DNA of 64,000 nucleotides from an uncultured Acidimicrobiaceae bacterium. GTDB lineage: Bacteria > Actinomycetota > Acidimicrobiia > Acidimicrobiales > SZUA-35. The position numbers were made by a program, and so were the translations under genes. The stretch is from the NCBI GenBank assembly GCA_947259095.1, contig CAMYLA010000013.1, positions 62,001-126,000 on the forward strand. Reading direction: 5' to 3'. Under the pieces are notes generated by a model that did no database searches, had not been told where the DNA came from, and saw nothing but the letters and a program-made list of their open reading frames with translations. Numbering within the stretch: the first letter of the stretch is position 1; every line of letters starts with the position of its first letter. This document shows positions 26,171 to 34,776 of this stretch, one piece after another.

Positions 26171-26887
26171 ATGATGGCCGTGTATCAGTCGGATCCCGGG
26201 GTCGCCCGTGCGACCGGTATCGACTCGCTGGCCGCGGCCGGCGACCTGTTCGCCCGGTGCTGGTCACCGCGACTGCTGGTTGGCGGCCTGACCGTGGCGG
26301 CCGTGGCCAGGGTCGCCGTCGGCGTGGCGGTGACCTGGTGGGATCTGGTGGCGCTGTCGATCGTGGCGGTGCTGGTCCCGTTCGTGGAGTGGCTGATCCA
26401 CCTGGTCGTGCTCCACGCCCGGCCCCGTCGGGTCGGCCGGTTGCTGATCGATCCCGGGGCCGGTCATCGCCAGCATCACCTCGAACCGTCCTCGGTGAAC
26501 CGGGTGCTGCTGCGGGGGCCGGACGCAGCGCTGTTCCAGGTCATCAATGCCGGGTTGGTGGTCGTGGTGGTCGGTGGACCCTTGTGGTTGCTGGGGGCGG
26601 AGCCGATCGGGCCGATCCTGACCGGCGTGGTGGCGGCGCTGGCTGCGCTGGTGCACTACGAGTGGTCACACCTGCTGTTCCACACCGCCTACCGGCCACG
26701 GACCCGCTACTACCGCAGGCTGAAGTCGAACCACCGGCTCCACCACTGGCGCAACGAGCGATACTGGCTCGGCATCACCTCCAATGCCGCCGACCGGCTG
26801 CTCGGAACCTACCCGTCTTCGCGCGCCGCGGTGCCGCTGTCGCCCACGGCCCGGGACCTCGGCATCGATCCCGAACCGAACCGGTAG
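26171..26887 (+). CDS. Fatty acid hydroxylase/sterol desaturase superfamily membrane protein
   Basis: A di-iron membrane hydroxylase of about 238 residues. Histidine clusters are HLVVLH, GHRQHH, HYEWSH and HRLHHWRNE, in the order HxxxH, HxxHH, HxxxH and HxxHH that binds two irons in this superfamily. Hydrophobic helices lie at about 35-57, 62-80, 120-140 and 145-165. Likely substrates are fatty acids, sterols or carotenoids. ATG 26171 is favoured because GTGGGG lies nine bases upstream; ATGs at 26153 and 26174 are alternatives. It is divergent from the kynurenine operon across about 120 bases and ends nine bases before a convergent gene. Confidence 0.85.
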   Translation: MMAVYQSDPGVARATGIDSLAAAGDLFARCWSPRLLVGGLTVAAVARVAVGVAVTWWDLVALSIVAVLVPFVEWLIHLVVLHARPRRVGRLLIDPGAGHRQHHLEPSSVNRVLLRGPDAALFQVINAGLVVVVVGGPLWLLGAEPIGPILTGVVAALAALVHYEWSHLLFHTAYRPRTRYYRRLKSNHRLHHWRNERYWLGITSNAADRLLGTYPSSRAAVPLSPTARDLGIDPEPNR

Positions 26888-26896
26888 CGGCTGCGC

Positions 26897-27988
26897 TCAG
26901 TCGGCGAAGGCGACGTACTGGAAGTCGTTGTGGCTCGGTGGCCCCCAGGCGGCCCAGAAGTCGAGGGTCTTTGGCCGCATCACGGCCGCCCCACTGGTCT
27001 CGACGAAGTACGGGGCGACCGGCACCTGGCAGATGGCGTCCGGCTCCCTGGTCAGCGCCATGAGATCCTCGGCGGTCACACCGGTTCTGTCCAGCAGCCG
27101 CTCGGCGGTGGCCAACCGCCTGATGGAACCGGTCGTCAACTGCTCGGCCCGCTCCCCCTCCACCGCTCCGGCCGCCTCGTCGAGGGTGTGGTTGGTGTGG
27201 GCCAGTGGCTCGGCCGCCAGCTCGGTCACCGGGCGGGTGGTCGGCATGGCCTCGATGTTGTAGCCCTCACCCTGACGGTCGAAGACCATGAAGTTGTGAC
27301 CGCCGGCAAGATCGGCCTGCTCGATGGCCACCAGGCCGTCCTTGGCGTTCGATTTCGACAGCACGTCGCGCACGACCGACGGCCAGGTGACCCCGACCCG
27401 GCCGTCGTCCGCGGTGAGGTTGTTGATGCCGACGCACAGCCCCTCCTCGTTCATGCCCAGCTGGCCGAGGCAGCCGGTGGTGGTGAAGATCAAGGCCGCC
27501 GGTCCGTCCTGGGGTCGGGTTCGCAACAGCAGAACATGGTCGGTGGCAGCGTTGTGCATGTCCCAGGTCTGGGCGTAGAACCCGGCACCGTCGGCCCGGT
27601 GGTCTGGCACGACAACCGCGGTGCAGTCGTCCTCCATGACCTGTTCCGGGTGAGGGCCACCCCGCAGCGCCCGCACCGTGTCCACGAAGTCGGTGAAACC
27701 GCCGACCACCACCGCCTCGGCCTGGCTGATCCCGGCGCCCTCGGCGATGCCGACCAGCTCGGCGTGCAGCGCCGGCGAGTGTCGCTCATGGGCCGGCAGC
27801 ATCGATGCCGCCAGCTCAAGCACCTCGCCCGGCGCCAGCGGCCCGCCGCTCCACAACCCGGACCCCACCAACGACACCCGCTCGTCGCAGTACCGGCGGA
27901 TCTCTTCGGCGAAGGCCCGGCCGTGGGTCACCCCCATGGCCTCCGGCGTTCCGGCCACGTCGAGCACTCGGATCGGGGGACGCTTCAT
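26897..27988 (-). CDS. Peptidase C45 / acyl-CoA:6-aminopenicillanate acyltransferase-like Ntn hydrolase
   Basis: A 363-residue Ntn-hydrolase-type protein. The motif HGRAFAEEIRRYC near residue 23, then DDCTAVVVPDH near 124 with the expected nucleophile cysteine, and TWDMHN, LGQLGMNEEGLCVGINNL are usual for family C45. In this family the chain is cut just before the cysteine to expose it as nucleophile; fungal members attach acyl groups to 6-aminopenicillanate, while most bacterial ones act on unknown amides. There is no signal peptide. The start has GAGG five bases upstream. The gene lies 138 bases after the binding-protein gene of the ABC transporter and may belong to the same uptake region. 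No evidence for a role in penicillin chemistry. Confidence 0.88.
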   Translation of the reverse strand: MKRPPIRVLDVAGTPEAMGVTHGRAFAEEIRRYCDERVSLVGSGLWSGGPLAPGEVLELAASMLPAHERHSPALHAELVGIAEGAGISQAEAVVVGGFTDFVDTVRALRGGPHPEQVMEDDCTAVVVPDHRADGAGFYAQTWDMHNAATDHVLLLRTRPQDGPAALIFTTTGCLGQLGMNEEGLCVGINNLTADDGRVGVTWPSVVRDVLSKSNAKDGLVAIEQADLAGGHNFMVFDRQGEGYNIEAMPTTRPVTELAAEPLAHTNHTLDEAAGAVEGERAEQLTTGSIRRLATAERLLDRTGVTAEDLMALTREPDAICQVPVAPYFVETSGAAVMRPKTLDFWAAWGPPSHNDFQYVAFAD

Positions 27989-28126
27989 GGGAACCTCGCA
28001 CGTCGGTTGTGGAAACGGGACTGCGATCCCGAACCTACAGGCGGCCGTCGCCCCGGCGCCACGTCGGCCAGGAAGGCCGGCGCAGGCGCCGAGGGAACCG
28101 CACGATGACTTCGTGACCGGGTGCGA

Positions 28127-29359
28127 CTACTCGCCGCCCGGCAGTAGTTCGACCTCGCTACGCACCCAGTCGGCCCCGATGACGTCGACGCCCTTCTCCT
28201 CCAGAAGCACAACCGCCGCTTCGGCGTACTCGGTCGTGAATGCGCTGTCATCGGGTGCCTCGGTCAGTACGTCTTCACTGACCGAGATCTCGATGGTCTG
28301 ATCCCACAGGGCCTGGTCCATCACCCCGGCGCCGCCGGGCGACGGCCAGATCAGCCCGTTGACCTCGTTGAGCTGCCAAGCCTGGTGGGAGACCCCGAGG
28401 GTGGTGCCGTTGTCGAGAACCACGTCCACGCAGGCCTCGGCGTTGTCCCGGCACCAGGCCCAACCCTGGATCGATCCGGCGATGAACCGGGTGGTCCGAT
28501 CCTGGTAGTCGGCATCGGCCAGCCGCTCGCCGCTGGCCCAGACGGCGTCCTGGAGCATCGCGGTGCCGACATCGTTCCAATCGATGACCGTGAGGTCCTC
28601 CGGCTGATAGAGCTCGCCGGTCTCCTCGTTGACCGTCTCCAGCACCTGGGCGTACTCGTTGTAGATCATGGCCTGGGCGGCGTCGATCTCACCGCTGATC
28701 AGGGCAGTCATGTCGAAGTTCTGCTGGATCAGCTCGTAGTCGACCCCGGGCTCGACGCCATTGGCCCGGCTTCCGGCCAGCAGTTCGAACTCGTTGCCGA
28801 AGCCCCAGTTGCCGACCTTGCGCCCGGCGAAGTCTCCCGGGCTGGTGATGCCGGCGTCGGCGAACGAAACCTGGAGGGTGCCCGATCGCTGATACACCTG
28901 GGCCACGTTCACGATGTCGATCCCTTCGGCCCGCGAGACCAGGGCCTTGGGAACCCAGGCGATCGCATAGTCGACGGCGCCGGAGCCAAGCTGCTGCTGG
29001 GGCACGATGTCGACGCCGCCCTCGACGATCGTCACGTCGAGGCAGAAGTCCTCATAGAAACCCTGGTCGACGGCGGCGTAGTAGCCGGCGAACTGGGACT
29101 GTGCCACCCATTGCATCTGCAGACTGACCTCATCGAGCGACTCGCACTCGGCCGCCGATGCCGATCCGCCATCGTCGGAGCCTTCCTCCGAGCCATCCGA
29201 ACCGTCTGCGGCTTCGGTGGTGTCCGAACCATCTGTGGCTTCGGTGGTGTCGGTGGTTTCGGTGTCGGTCGAGGCGTCGTCGGAATCGTCGCCGCACGAG
29301 GCGGCCACCATCGCCAGTGCCAGTAGCGCGGCCAGCAACCCCAAACGTTTGTTGTTCAT
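28127..29359 (-). CDS. NMT1/ThiY-like ABC substrate-binding lipoprotein
   Basis: A 410-residue secreted lipoprotein. The signal peptide ends in the lipobox AASC, and an acidic Thr/Ser-rich linker of about 45 residues follows. The mature domain starts SLQMQWVAQSQFAGYYAAVDQGFYEDF, the hallmark of THI5/NMT1-type binding proteins that capture pyrimidines, riboflavin or hydantoin-like rings. ATG 29359 is chosen because GGGAGAG lies just upstream and the signal peptide then has a normal length. It is the last gene after ATPase and permeases. Together with dihydropyrimidinase and carbamoyl-amidase genes close by, a pyrimidine or hydantoin is the best-guess ligand. Confidence 0.92.
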   Translation of the reverse strand: MNNKRLGLLAALLALAMVAASCGDDSDDASTDTETTDTTEATDGSDTTEAADGSDGSEEGSDDGGSASAAECESLDEVSLQMQWVAQSQFAGYYAAVDQGFYEDFCLDVTIVEGGVDIVPQQQLGSGAVDYAIAWVPKALVSRAEGIDIVNVAQVYQRSGTLQVSFADAGITSPGDFAGRKVGNWGFGNEFELLAGSRANGVEPGVDYELIQQNFDMTALISGEIDAAQAMIYNEYAQVLETVNEETGELYQPEDLTVIDWNDVGTAMLQDAVWASGERLADADYQDRTTRFIAGSIQGWAWCRDNAEACVDVVLDNGTTLGVSHQAWQLNEVNGLIWPSPGGAGVMDQALWDQTIEISVSEDVLTEAPDDSAFTTEYAEAAVVLLEEKGVDVIGADWVRSEVELLPGGE

Positions 29360-29435
29360 CTGATCTCTCCCATTGGTCATGACCCACCGCCAGAGGTTGG
29401 TCGATCCTCCTGATGGTGGGTCCGAGAACTACTTT

Positions 29436-30239
29436 CTAGTCGGTTTCCGGCGCCGGCGCGCCCCGCCACGGCACCAGCCGCTCCGCCGCAACCGCCAGCA
29501 TGAACAGGGCCAGACCGAGCACGCTGGCCATCACGATCGCGGCCCAGGCCGTGTCGTAGCGGGCAAAGCTGGCGTTCTGGGTGATGACCGGGCCGAGTCG
29601 ATTCTGGGGGCCGCCGAAGTACTCGGCAACGATGGCGGCGATCACGCTCAACGGGGCGGCCAATCGCAGCGAGGTGAGGAAGAACGGCAACGCATTGGGG
29701 ATTCTCACCCGGGCCAGCACCGTCCAGCCCGATGCGGCATAGGACCGCATCAGCTCCAGCTGTGCCGGGTCGACCGAAGACAATCCCTTGGCGGTGTTGA
29801 GGAACACCGGGAAGAAGACAACGGCCACCACGACCGCTTGGTTGCTTCGGTAGCCGGTGATCCCGAACCAAGCGTTGAAGATGGGGGCCAGGGCGATGAT
29901 CGGGGTGGCGTTGACCGCAACCGCAAGCGGGGTGGCGGCGTCGCGAAGCCACAGGAACCGGGAGACGAACAACGCCAGGACTGCGCCGACGAACACCCCG
30001 ATCACCAGGCCGCTGACCGCGATGATGCCGGTCTGGACCACCGCTTCCCACAGGATCGACCACTCCGACCCGAGGGCGGCGGCGATCGACGACGGCTTTG
30101 GCAGCAGGAACTCGTCGATCCCGAACGCCCGCACCGCCACCTCCCACAGACCGAGGAACCCGACGCCGACAAGCAGCGGCGGCAATACGGCGTCCCAACG
30201 CCGCGCCGGTCCCGCCGATCGGGATGGGGCGACGGTCAT
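29436..30239 (-). CDS. ABC transporter permease, NitT/TauT type (second of two)
   Basis: A 267-residue inner membrane protein with six predicted helices and the EAA loop region LELMRSYAASGWTVLARVRIPNALPFFLTSLR, the contact site for the ATPase. This size and pattern are standard for the SsuC/TauC/ThiX group. Its start codon overlaps the ATPase stop as ATGA, so the two are translationally coupled. The transporter has a second permease encoded upstream. The pair probably forms a heterodimer rather than the homodimer usual in this group. Confidence 0.92.
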   Translation of the reverse strand: MTVAPSRSAGPARRWDAVLPPLLVGVGFLGLWEVAVRAFGIDEFLLPKPSSIAAALGSEWSILWEAVVQTGIIAVSGLVIGVFVGAVLALFVSRFLWLRDAATPLAVAVNATPIIALAPIFNAWFGITGYRSNQAVVVAVVFFPVFLNTAKGLSSVDPAQLELMRSYAASGWTVLARVRIPNALPFFLTSLRLAAPLSVIAAIVAEYFGGPQNRLGPVITQNASFARYDTAWAAIVMASVLGLALFMLAVAAERLVPWRGAPAPETD

Positions 30240-31084
30240 CGCCGCCGCTCGTCGCCCGCCGCCGCAGTCCCATCGGCGGCGGCAACCGACTCGACGGCCC
30301 GAAGGGCTTCGCGGACCTCGGTGTTTCGTTCGAAGAAGGTGGCCGACTCCCGGGTGTCTTCATCGCGGGTCCCCAGGTCGACATCGACGATGCTGTGGAT
30401 CCGACCCGGACGGGGCGAGAGCACCACCACCCGGTCCGACAGGTAGACCGCCTCGGAGATCGAGTGGGTGACGAACACCACCGAGGTGCCGAGCTCCCGG
30501 TAGATGCGCAGCAGCTCGGTCTGCATGTACTCCCGGGTCATCTCGTCGAGGGCACCGAACGGCTCGTCCATCAGCAGCAGCGCCGGCTCGAACGAGAGAG
30601 CCCGGGCGATGGCCACCCGTTGCTGCATGCCTCCCGACAGCTGCCATGGATAGTGATCTGCGAACTCACCCAGCCGCACCAGGTCGAGCATTTCCGCCGA
30701 GCGGCGGGCCCGATCCCGTTTCGGCCAGCCGGCGATCTCCAGCGGCACTTCGATGTTGGCCGCAATCTTGCGCCAGTCGAACAGGCCGGCGCTCTGGAAG
30801 GCCATGCCGTACAACCGATCCCGGCGGGCCTCCGCCGCCGATCGGCCGAACACCGACACCGTCCCGGCGGTCGGTGACAGTAGGTCGGCGATGACCCGGA
30901 GCAAGGTCGACTTGCCGCAACCCGACGGGCCGATCAGCGACACGAACTCGCCGTCGGCCACGTCGAGGGTGATCCCGTCCAGCGCCCTGATCCGGTTGTC
31001 GGTTCCCGGGTTGAACTCCATGTCGAGCGCCGACACCGACACCGCCATCCCGCTGTCGCCGTCGGCCTGCGCACCCTCGGTCAT
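30236..31084 (-). CDS. ABC transporter ATP-binding protein, NitT/TauT type
   Basis: A 282-residue ATPase. Walker A is GPSGCGKST, the Q-loop lies in [14 protein letters not shown], the signature is LSGGMQQR, Walker B is [13 protein letters not shown], and the switch histidine is in FVTHSISEA. All are complete. The last 35 residues form an arginine- and alanine-rich tail. The start at 31084 overlaps the stop of the upstream permease (ATGA), and the stop overlaps the start of the downstream permease, so gene order is permease, ATPase, permease, binding protein. The substrate is set by the binding protein; pyrimidine or hydantoin is suggested by neighbours. Confidence 0.94.
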   Translation of the reverse strand: MTEGAQADGDSGMAVSVSALDMEFNPGTDNRIRALDGITLDVADGEFVSLIGPSGCGKSTLLRVIADLLSPTAGTVSVFGRSAAEARRDRLYGMAFQSAGLFDWRKIAANIEVPLEIAGWPKRDRARRSAEMLDLVRLGEFADHYPWQLSGGMQQRVAIARALSFEPALLLMDEPFGALDEMTREYMQTELLRIYRELGTSVVFVTHSISEAVYLSDRVVVLSPRPGRIHSIVDVDLGTRDEDTRESATFFERNTEVREALRAVESVAAADGTAAAGDERRR

Positions 31085-31968
31085 GAACCCTCCTCGATCG
31101 GTCGGCCCCGAAGCAGGAGCCGCTCCGCGGCCGAGACGATGGCGAACACCGCCAGCCCGAGCAGCGCCGCGCCGACCACGCTGGCGTAGAGTTTGCTCGG
31201 TCCGGTGCTGTAGCGGGATGCGAACTCGAGGATCACCCTCCCCAGCCCACCCCGGACACCGGCCGAGATCTCGCCGACGATGGCCCCGACCACGCTGAGC
31301 GTCGCCGCCAGCTTGAATGCCGGGAACAGGTACGGTCTGGCGGCCGGGAACCGCAGCTTGAACAGCACGTCCCGGTCGCTGGCGGCGTAGGAGCGGAGCA
31401 GTTCGAGGTCGGCCGCGGCCGGCGATTGCAGCCCCTTCAGGGCATTGACCGCCACCGGGAAGAAGGTGAGGTAGGTGGCGATGAGGGCAACAGACAGCCC
31501 GTCTGAGAGAAACGTGGTCCGACCCCAGGTGACCACGATCGGGGCCAAGGCGATCAGCGGCACGGTCTGGGAGATGTTGATCCACGGCAGCAGGCCCCGC
31601 TCGGCGAACCGGGATCGGAGCATGAGCACCGCCAGGCCAAGGCCGATGACGACGCCGGCGGCGAACCCCAGTGCCGCCTTCCAGAAGGTCCGCAACGCCG
31701 CTTTGAAGAGGAACACGGCCAGGATCTCGTCACGACCCCGCTGGACCGGATCCCACAACGTCGACCAGATGTCGGCCACATGGGGCATGGTGAGGTCGTC
31801 GGTCTTGACCGGGAGGGCCCAGTCGGTTCCCGGCCACACGTCGCCGGTCGTTCGACCGAGCCACTTGTATCCCTCCCACAACCCGATCAGCACGACCAGG
31901 CCGGCAATGACCGCCACCACCTTTCGCAGCACCGGCACGAGGCGGCGCCATGGCGTCCCGCCCCTCAC
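31081..31968 (-). CDS. ABC transporter permease, NitT/TauT type (first of two)
   Basis: A 295-residue permease with about six to seven helices and an EAA loop of the same type as its partner (LELLRSYAASDRDVLFKLRFPAARPYLFPAFK). It has a larger external loop after the first helix (about residues 35-75) than the second permease, and a GTG start. It follows the LLM oxidoreductase gene by 109 bases. The two permeases share the RSYAAS core and were probably a duplication. Confidence 0.92.
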   Translation of the reverse strand: MRGGTPWRRLVPVLRKVVAVIAGLVVLIGLWEGYKWLGRTTGDVWPGTDWALPVKTDDLTMPHVADIWSTLWDPVQRGRDEILAVFLFKAALRTFWKAALGFAAGVVIGLGLAVLMLRSRFAERGLLPWINISQTVPLIALAPIVVTWGRTTFLSDGLSVALIATYLTFFPVAVNALKGLQSPAAADLELLRSYAASDRDVLFKLRFPAARPYLFPAFKLAATLSVVGAIVGEISAGVRGGLGRVILEFASRYSTGPSKLYASVVGAALLGLAVFAIVSAAERLLLRGRPIEEGS

Positions 31969-32077
31969 AACGTCACCGTTTCAAACCTTCGCCGAGCCAC
32001 CACGTCCCCGCCTCACCGTCGAATCCGCTCCAACGCCCGCCCTCGCCACTGCTGCCCGTCTCCATGGCGTCACTGCG

Positions 32078-33076
32078 CTACCGGAAGGCGGGGATGATCT
32101 TCTGCCCGTAGGCGTTCAGGGTGGCGTCCTTGTCATCGTGCATCAGGTAGATGGCGAACTGATCGACCCCGAGATCCCGGAGCTGTTCCAACCTGGCGAT
32201 GTGGTCCTCAGGCGGGCCGAGCAGGCAGAAGCGGTCGATGATCTCATCGGGCACGAAGTCGGTGTGGGTGTTGCCGGCCTTGCCATGTTCGGCGTAGTCG
32301 TACCCCTGGCGTTCCTTGATGTAGTCGGTGAGCGCCTGGGGAACCACGTCGGAATCCGAGCCGTACCTCTCGACCAGGTCGGCCACATGGTTGCCGACCA
32401 TGCCCCCGAACCAGCGCACCTGATCCCGCTGATGTTCGATGTTGTCGCCGACGTAGGCTGGGGCGGCGACACAGATGTGCAGGTCGTCGGGATCGCGGCC
32501 GGCCTCTGCTGCCGCTGAGCGCACTGCACCGATGGTCCACTCGGCGAGCTGGGGGTCGGCGAGCTGGAGGATGAATCCGTCGGTCTCGCTGCCGGCCAGG
32601 TGGAGGGCTTTCGGCCCGTAGGCCGCCATCAGGATCGGCAGCTCGGAGTTGGTCGACCACGGGAGCTGCTGCTCGGTGCCGTTGTAGGTGACCGCTTCGC
32701 CCTCGGCCAGCCCCTTGATCACCTTCATCGCCTCGGAGAGGGTGCTGAGCTTGGACGGGGTGTGGCCGAGCACCCGCATCGCCGAATCGCCACGGCCGAT
32801 ACCGCAGATGGTTCGGTTGCCGAACATGTCGTTGAGGGTGGCGAACAGCGAGGCGGTGACGGTCCAGTTCCTGGTGCCGGGGTTCGTGACCATCGGACCA
32901 ACGGTCATCTTCCTGGTGGCGGCCAGCATCTGGCTGTAGATCACATACGGCTCCTGCCACAGGACATGACTGTCGAACGTCCACCCGTAGCTGAAACCGA
33001 GGGTCTCGGCCTGCCTGGCCAGTTCCACCACCCGCCACGCCGGGGGGTCGGTTTGCAGTACCACACCGAAATCCAT
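32078..33076 (-). CDS. LLM-class (luciferase-like) flavin/F420-dependent oxidoreductase
   Basis: A 332-residue TIM-barrel oxidoreductase of the luciferase-like family. It begins MDFGVVLQTDPPAWRVVELARQAE and contains FSYGWTFDSHVLWQEPYVIY, GTRNWTVTASLFATLNDMFGNR and GIGRGDSAMRVLG, typical of the F420- or FMN-dependent members found next to hydantoinase/dihydropyrimidinase genes in several bacteria. Start 33076 is chosen because GGGAGG is six bases upstream; the ATG at 33082 abuts that site. Its place upstream of the transporter and near the ring-opening hydrolases suggests a redox step on a pyrimidine or related ring. Cofactor (F420 or FMN) is not certain. Confidence 0.88.
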   Translation of the reverse strand: MDFGVVLQTDPPAWRVVELARQAETLGFSYGWTFDSHVLWQEPYVIYSQMLAATRKMTVGPMVTNPGTRNWTVTASLFATLNDMFGNRTICGIGRGDSAMRVLGHTPSKLSTLSEAMKVIKGLAEGEAVTYNGTEQQLPWSTNSELPILMAAYGPKALHLAGSETDGFILQLADPQLAEWTIGAVRSAAAEAGRDPDDLHICVAAPAYVGDNIEHQRDQVRWFGGMVGNHVADLVERYGSDSDVVPQALTDYIKERQGYDYAEHGKAGNTHTDFVPDEIIDRFCLLGPPEDHIARLEQLRDLGVDQFAIYLMHDDKDATLNAYGQKIIPAFR

Positions 33077-33249
33077 GCGCATCCTCCCTGGTTGGCCGAG
33101 TCTAGACCGCGGTGACCGGCCCCGTTCCGATTGCCGGTCCGAAAGAACTAGAGGCCGTGGGCAATCCACCTCCCTGTGTATTTCTGCGGTGACCGGAGCC
33201 GGCTGACCCCCAGTACCCTCCATGGTGACGGACCGACAGCGGAGGCGGC

Positions 33250-34689
33250 ATGTCGATGCAACCCGACCCTCAGTCGGCATTGAACCGGTTCTCGACCCGG
33301 GAGCACGACAACCTCCACGAGGTCGTCGAGATGCTGACCACGATGGAGCGGCTTCGCGACGCCGGCCTCGAGTTCGACCAGATCGCCGATCGAATGGGGG
33401 CTTCGCACCACGATCCGCCGGGCGGCGGCTCGTGGAACCCCGCGCTGGTTGCCAAGGTTCTGGGCGTCGTCAACACCGTCAGGAGTGAGCAGGGTCAAAC
33501 GGCAGACGATGTTCGGCCCGACGAAAAACCACCACAACCGTCGCCCAGCGCACCGGAACCCTCGGCCGAGGCCGACCCGTCGCCGCCGGAGCTGTGGCCC
33601 ACCGGACCCGATCCGATTGCGGTGGACACCGGACGCCCGGCCGGGCCACCGACCACGTCGCTCTCCCCGCTTGGCCAGCGACGGGCCGAACCGTCGGCCT
33701 CCCAAGACACCGACCCCGGCACCGCCGCCGGCCGTGCCATGACGGTGGAGGTGACCGATCACGAGCTGAGTCGGCACGAGCCCGACCCGGGCCACTCGGC
33801 ACCGGAGCGGAAACGACGACGATTGGTCGCCGCATCGATGGTGGCCCTGCTCACCGTCGTCGGCGGCGTTGCCGCCGCGGCGTTGCTGGTCGACGACTCC
33901 CGACCGTCGAGCACAACACAGTCCAATGCCCTGGCCAGCGAGCCCACCACGGCAACCTCCACCGCCGGCCTCACGGCCACCACCGCCGGCCCCGACCGGA
34001 CGGAAGGGACCGACGGGTCGGCGAGCGGGCAGGCCGGGGGATCCGAACAGCCCGGAACCGAGACCGCGGACGACGAAGACACGATGACCATCCGGGTCGA
34101 GCCCGAGGCACCGGAGCTGATCGATCCCGAGACCGGTGAAACCATTCGGGCCGCATCGGCGACCATCCGGGCCGACGGCCTGTTGCACCTCGAGGGTGCG
34201 TTCCCCAGCGAGGCGGTGGCGCAGCGACACATCGAGGGAATGGCCGACGTGTTCGGCAGGACCAACATCGTCGAGAGCTATGACATCAACCCGGCGGCAC
34301 CGCTCCCCCGGGCCTCCGACGTTGCGCTCGACAAGCCGGTCCTGTTCGAGTCGGGTACCGCCACTATCGAACCCTCCTACCTGCCGTTTCTGGAGGCCTG
34401 CGGCGACGTGCTGCGGCTCAACCCCCAGATCACGATGTCGATCGCCGCCTTCACCGACTCGAGCGGCCCGGCCGAATTCAACCTGGAGCTCTCCCGGCAA
34501 CGGGCGCAGGCGATCTTCGACTTCTACCGATCCGTCGACGTCGATGCATCACAGCTGCAGCCGCTGGCCTTCGGTGAGGTCGATCCGGTGGCCGGCAACG
34601 ACACCGAGGCCGGGCGGCGGCAGAATCGGCGGGCCATGCTTCGCCTGCTCGGCGTCCTCGCCGGTCAACCCGGGGCCGCAGCAAACTGA
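33250..34689 (+). CDS. Single-pass membrane protein with C-terminal OmpA domain
   Basis: A 479-residue protein with an N-terminal helical cytoplasmic part (1-75), a long Pro/Ser-rich linker, one membrane helix (about 197-218) after KRKRRRL, and an exterior Thr/Gly/Glu-rich spacer. A BON-like segment (about 305-355, with LHLEGAFPSEAVAQRHIEGMADVFG) comes next, then an OmpA domain to residue 470 (PVLFESGTATIEPSYLPFLEACGD, GPAEFNLELSRQRAQAIFDFY, GRRQNRRAMLRL). OmpA domains bind peptidoglycan, so this is a cell-wall tether. A similar arrangement occurs in mycobacterial ArfA (OmpATb). It is the only plus-strand gene in this stretch and starts with GGAGG seven bases upstream. Confidence 0.88.
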   Translation: MSMQPDPQSALNRFSTREHDNLHEVVEMLTTMERLRDAGLEFDQIADRMGASHHDPPGGGSWNPALVAKVLGVVNTVRSEQGQTADDVRPDEKPPQPSPSAPEPSAEADPSPPELWPTGPDPIAVDTGRPAGPPTTSLSPLGQRRAEPSASQDTDPGTAAGRAMTVEVTDHELSRHEPDPGHSAPERKRRRLVAASMVALLTVVGGVAAAALLVDDSRPSSTTQSNALASEPTTATSTAGLTATTAGPDRTEGTDGSASGQAGGSEQPGTETADDEDTMTIRVEPEAPELIDPETGETIRAASATIRADGLLHLEGAFPSEAVAQRHIEGMADVFGRTNIVESYDINPAAPLPRASDVALDKPVLFESGTATIEPSYLPFLEACGDVLRLNPQITMSIAAFTDSSGPAEFNLELSRQRAQAIFDFYRSVDVDASQLQPLAFGEVDPVAGNDTEAGRRQNRRAMLRLLGVLAGQPGAAAN

Positions 34690-34704
34690 CGGTCCTCGAC
34701 CACC

Positions 34705-34740
34705 ATGAGCTCGACCTCCATGAGCTCGACCTCCATGAGG
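34705..34740. repeat. Direct 15-base repeat after the OmpA gene
   Basis: ATGAGCTCGACCTCC occurs twice in a row (34705-34719 and 34720-34734), and ATGAGG begins a third partial copy. It lies between the convergent stops of the OmpA gene and the aldehyde dehydrogenase gene. The outer CCACC and GGTGG could pair. No function is evident. Confidence 0.7.
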
Positions 34741-34776
34741 TGGTGTTGGCGCAAGGCCGCCAGCGGGGCCGTCGAG

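Noticed and set aside
26897-27988. Beta-lactam biosynthesis gene
   Set aside because: The C45 family match does not imply penicillin chemistry, and no other beta-lactam genes are near.
29360-29435. Possible TPP riboswitch before the ThiY-like binding-protein gene
   Set aside because: The gap is only 76 bases, has no CTGAGA-type core, and the gene is internal to an operon.
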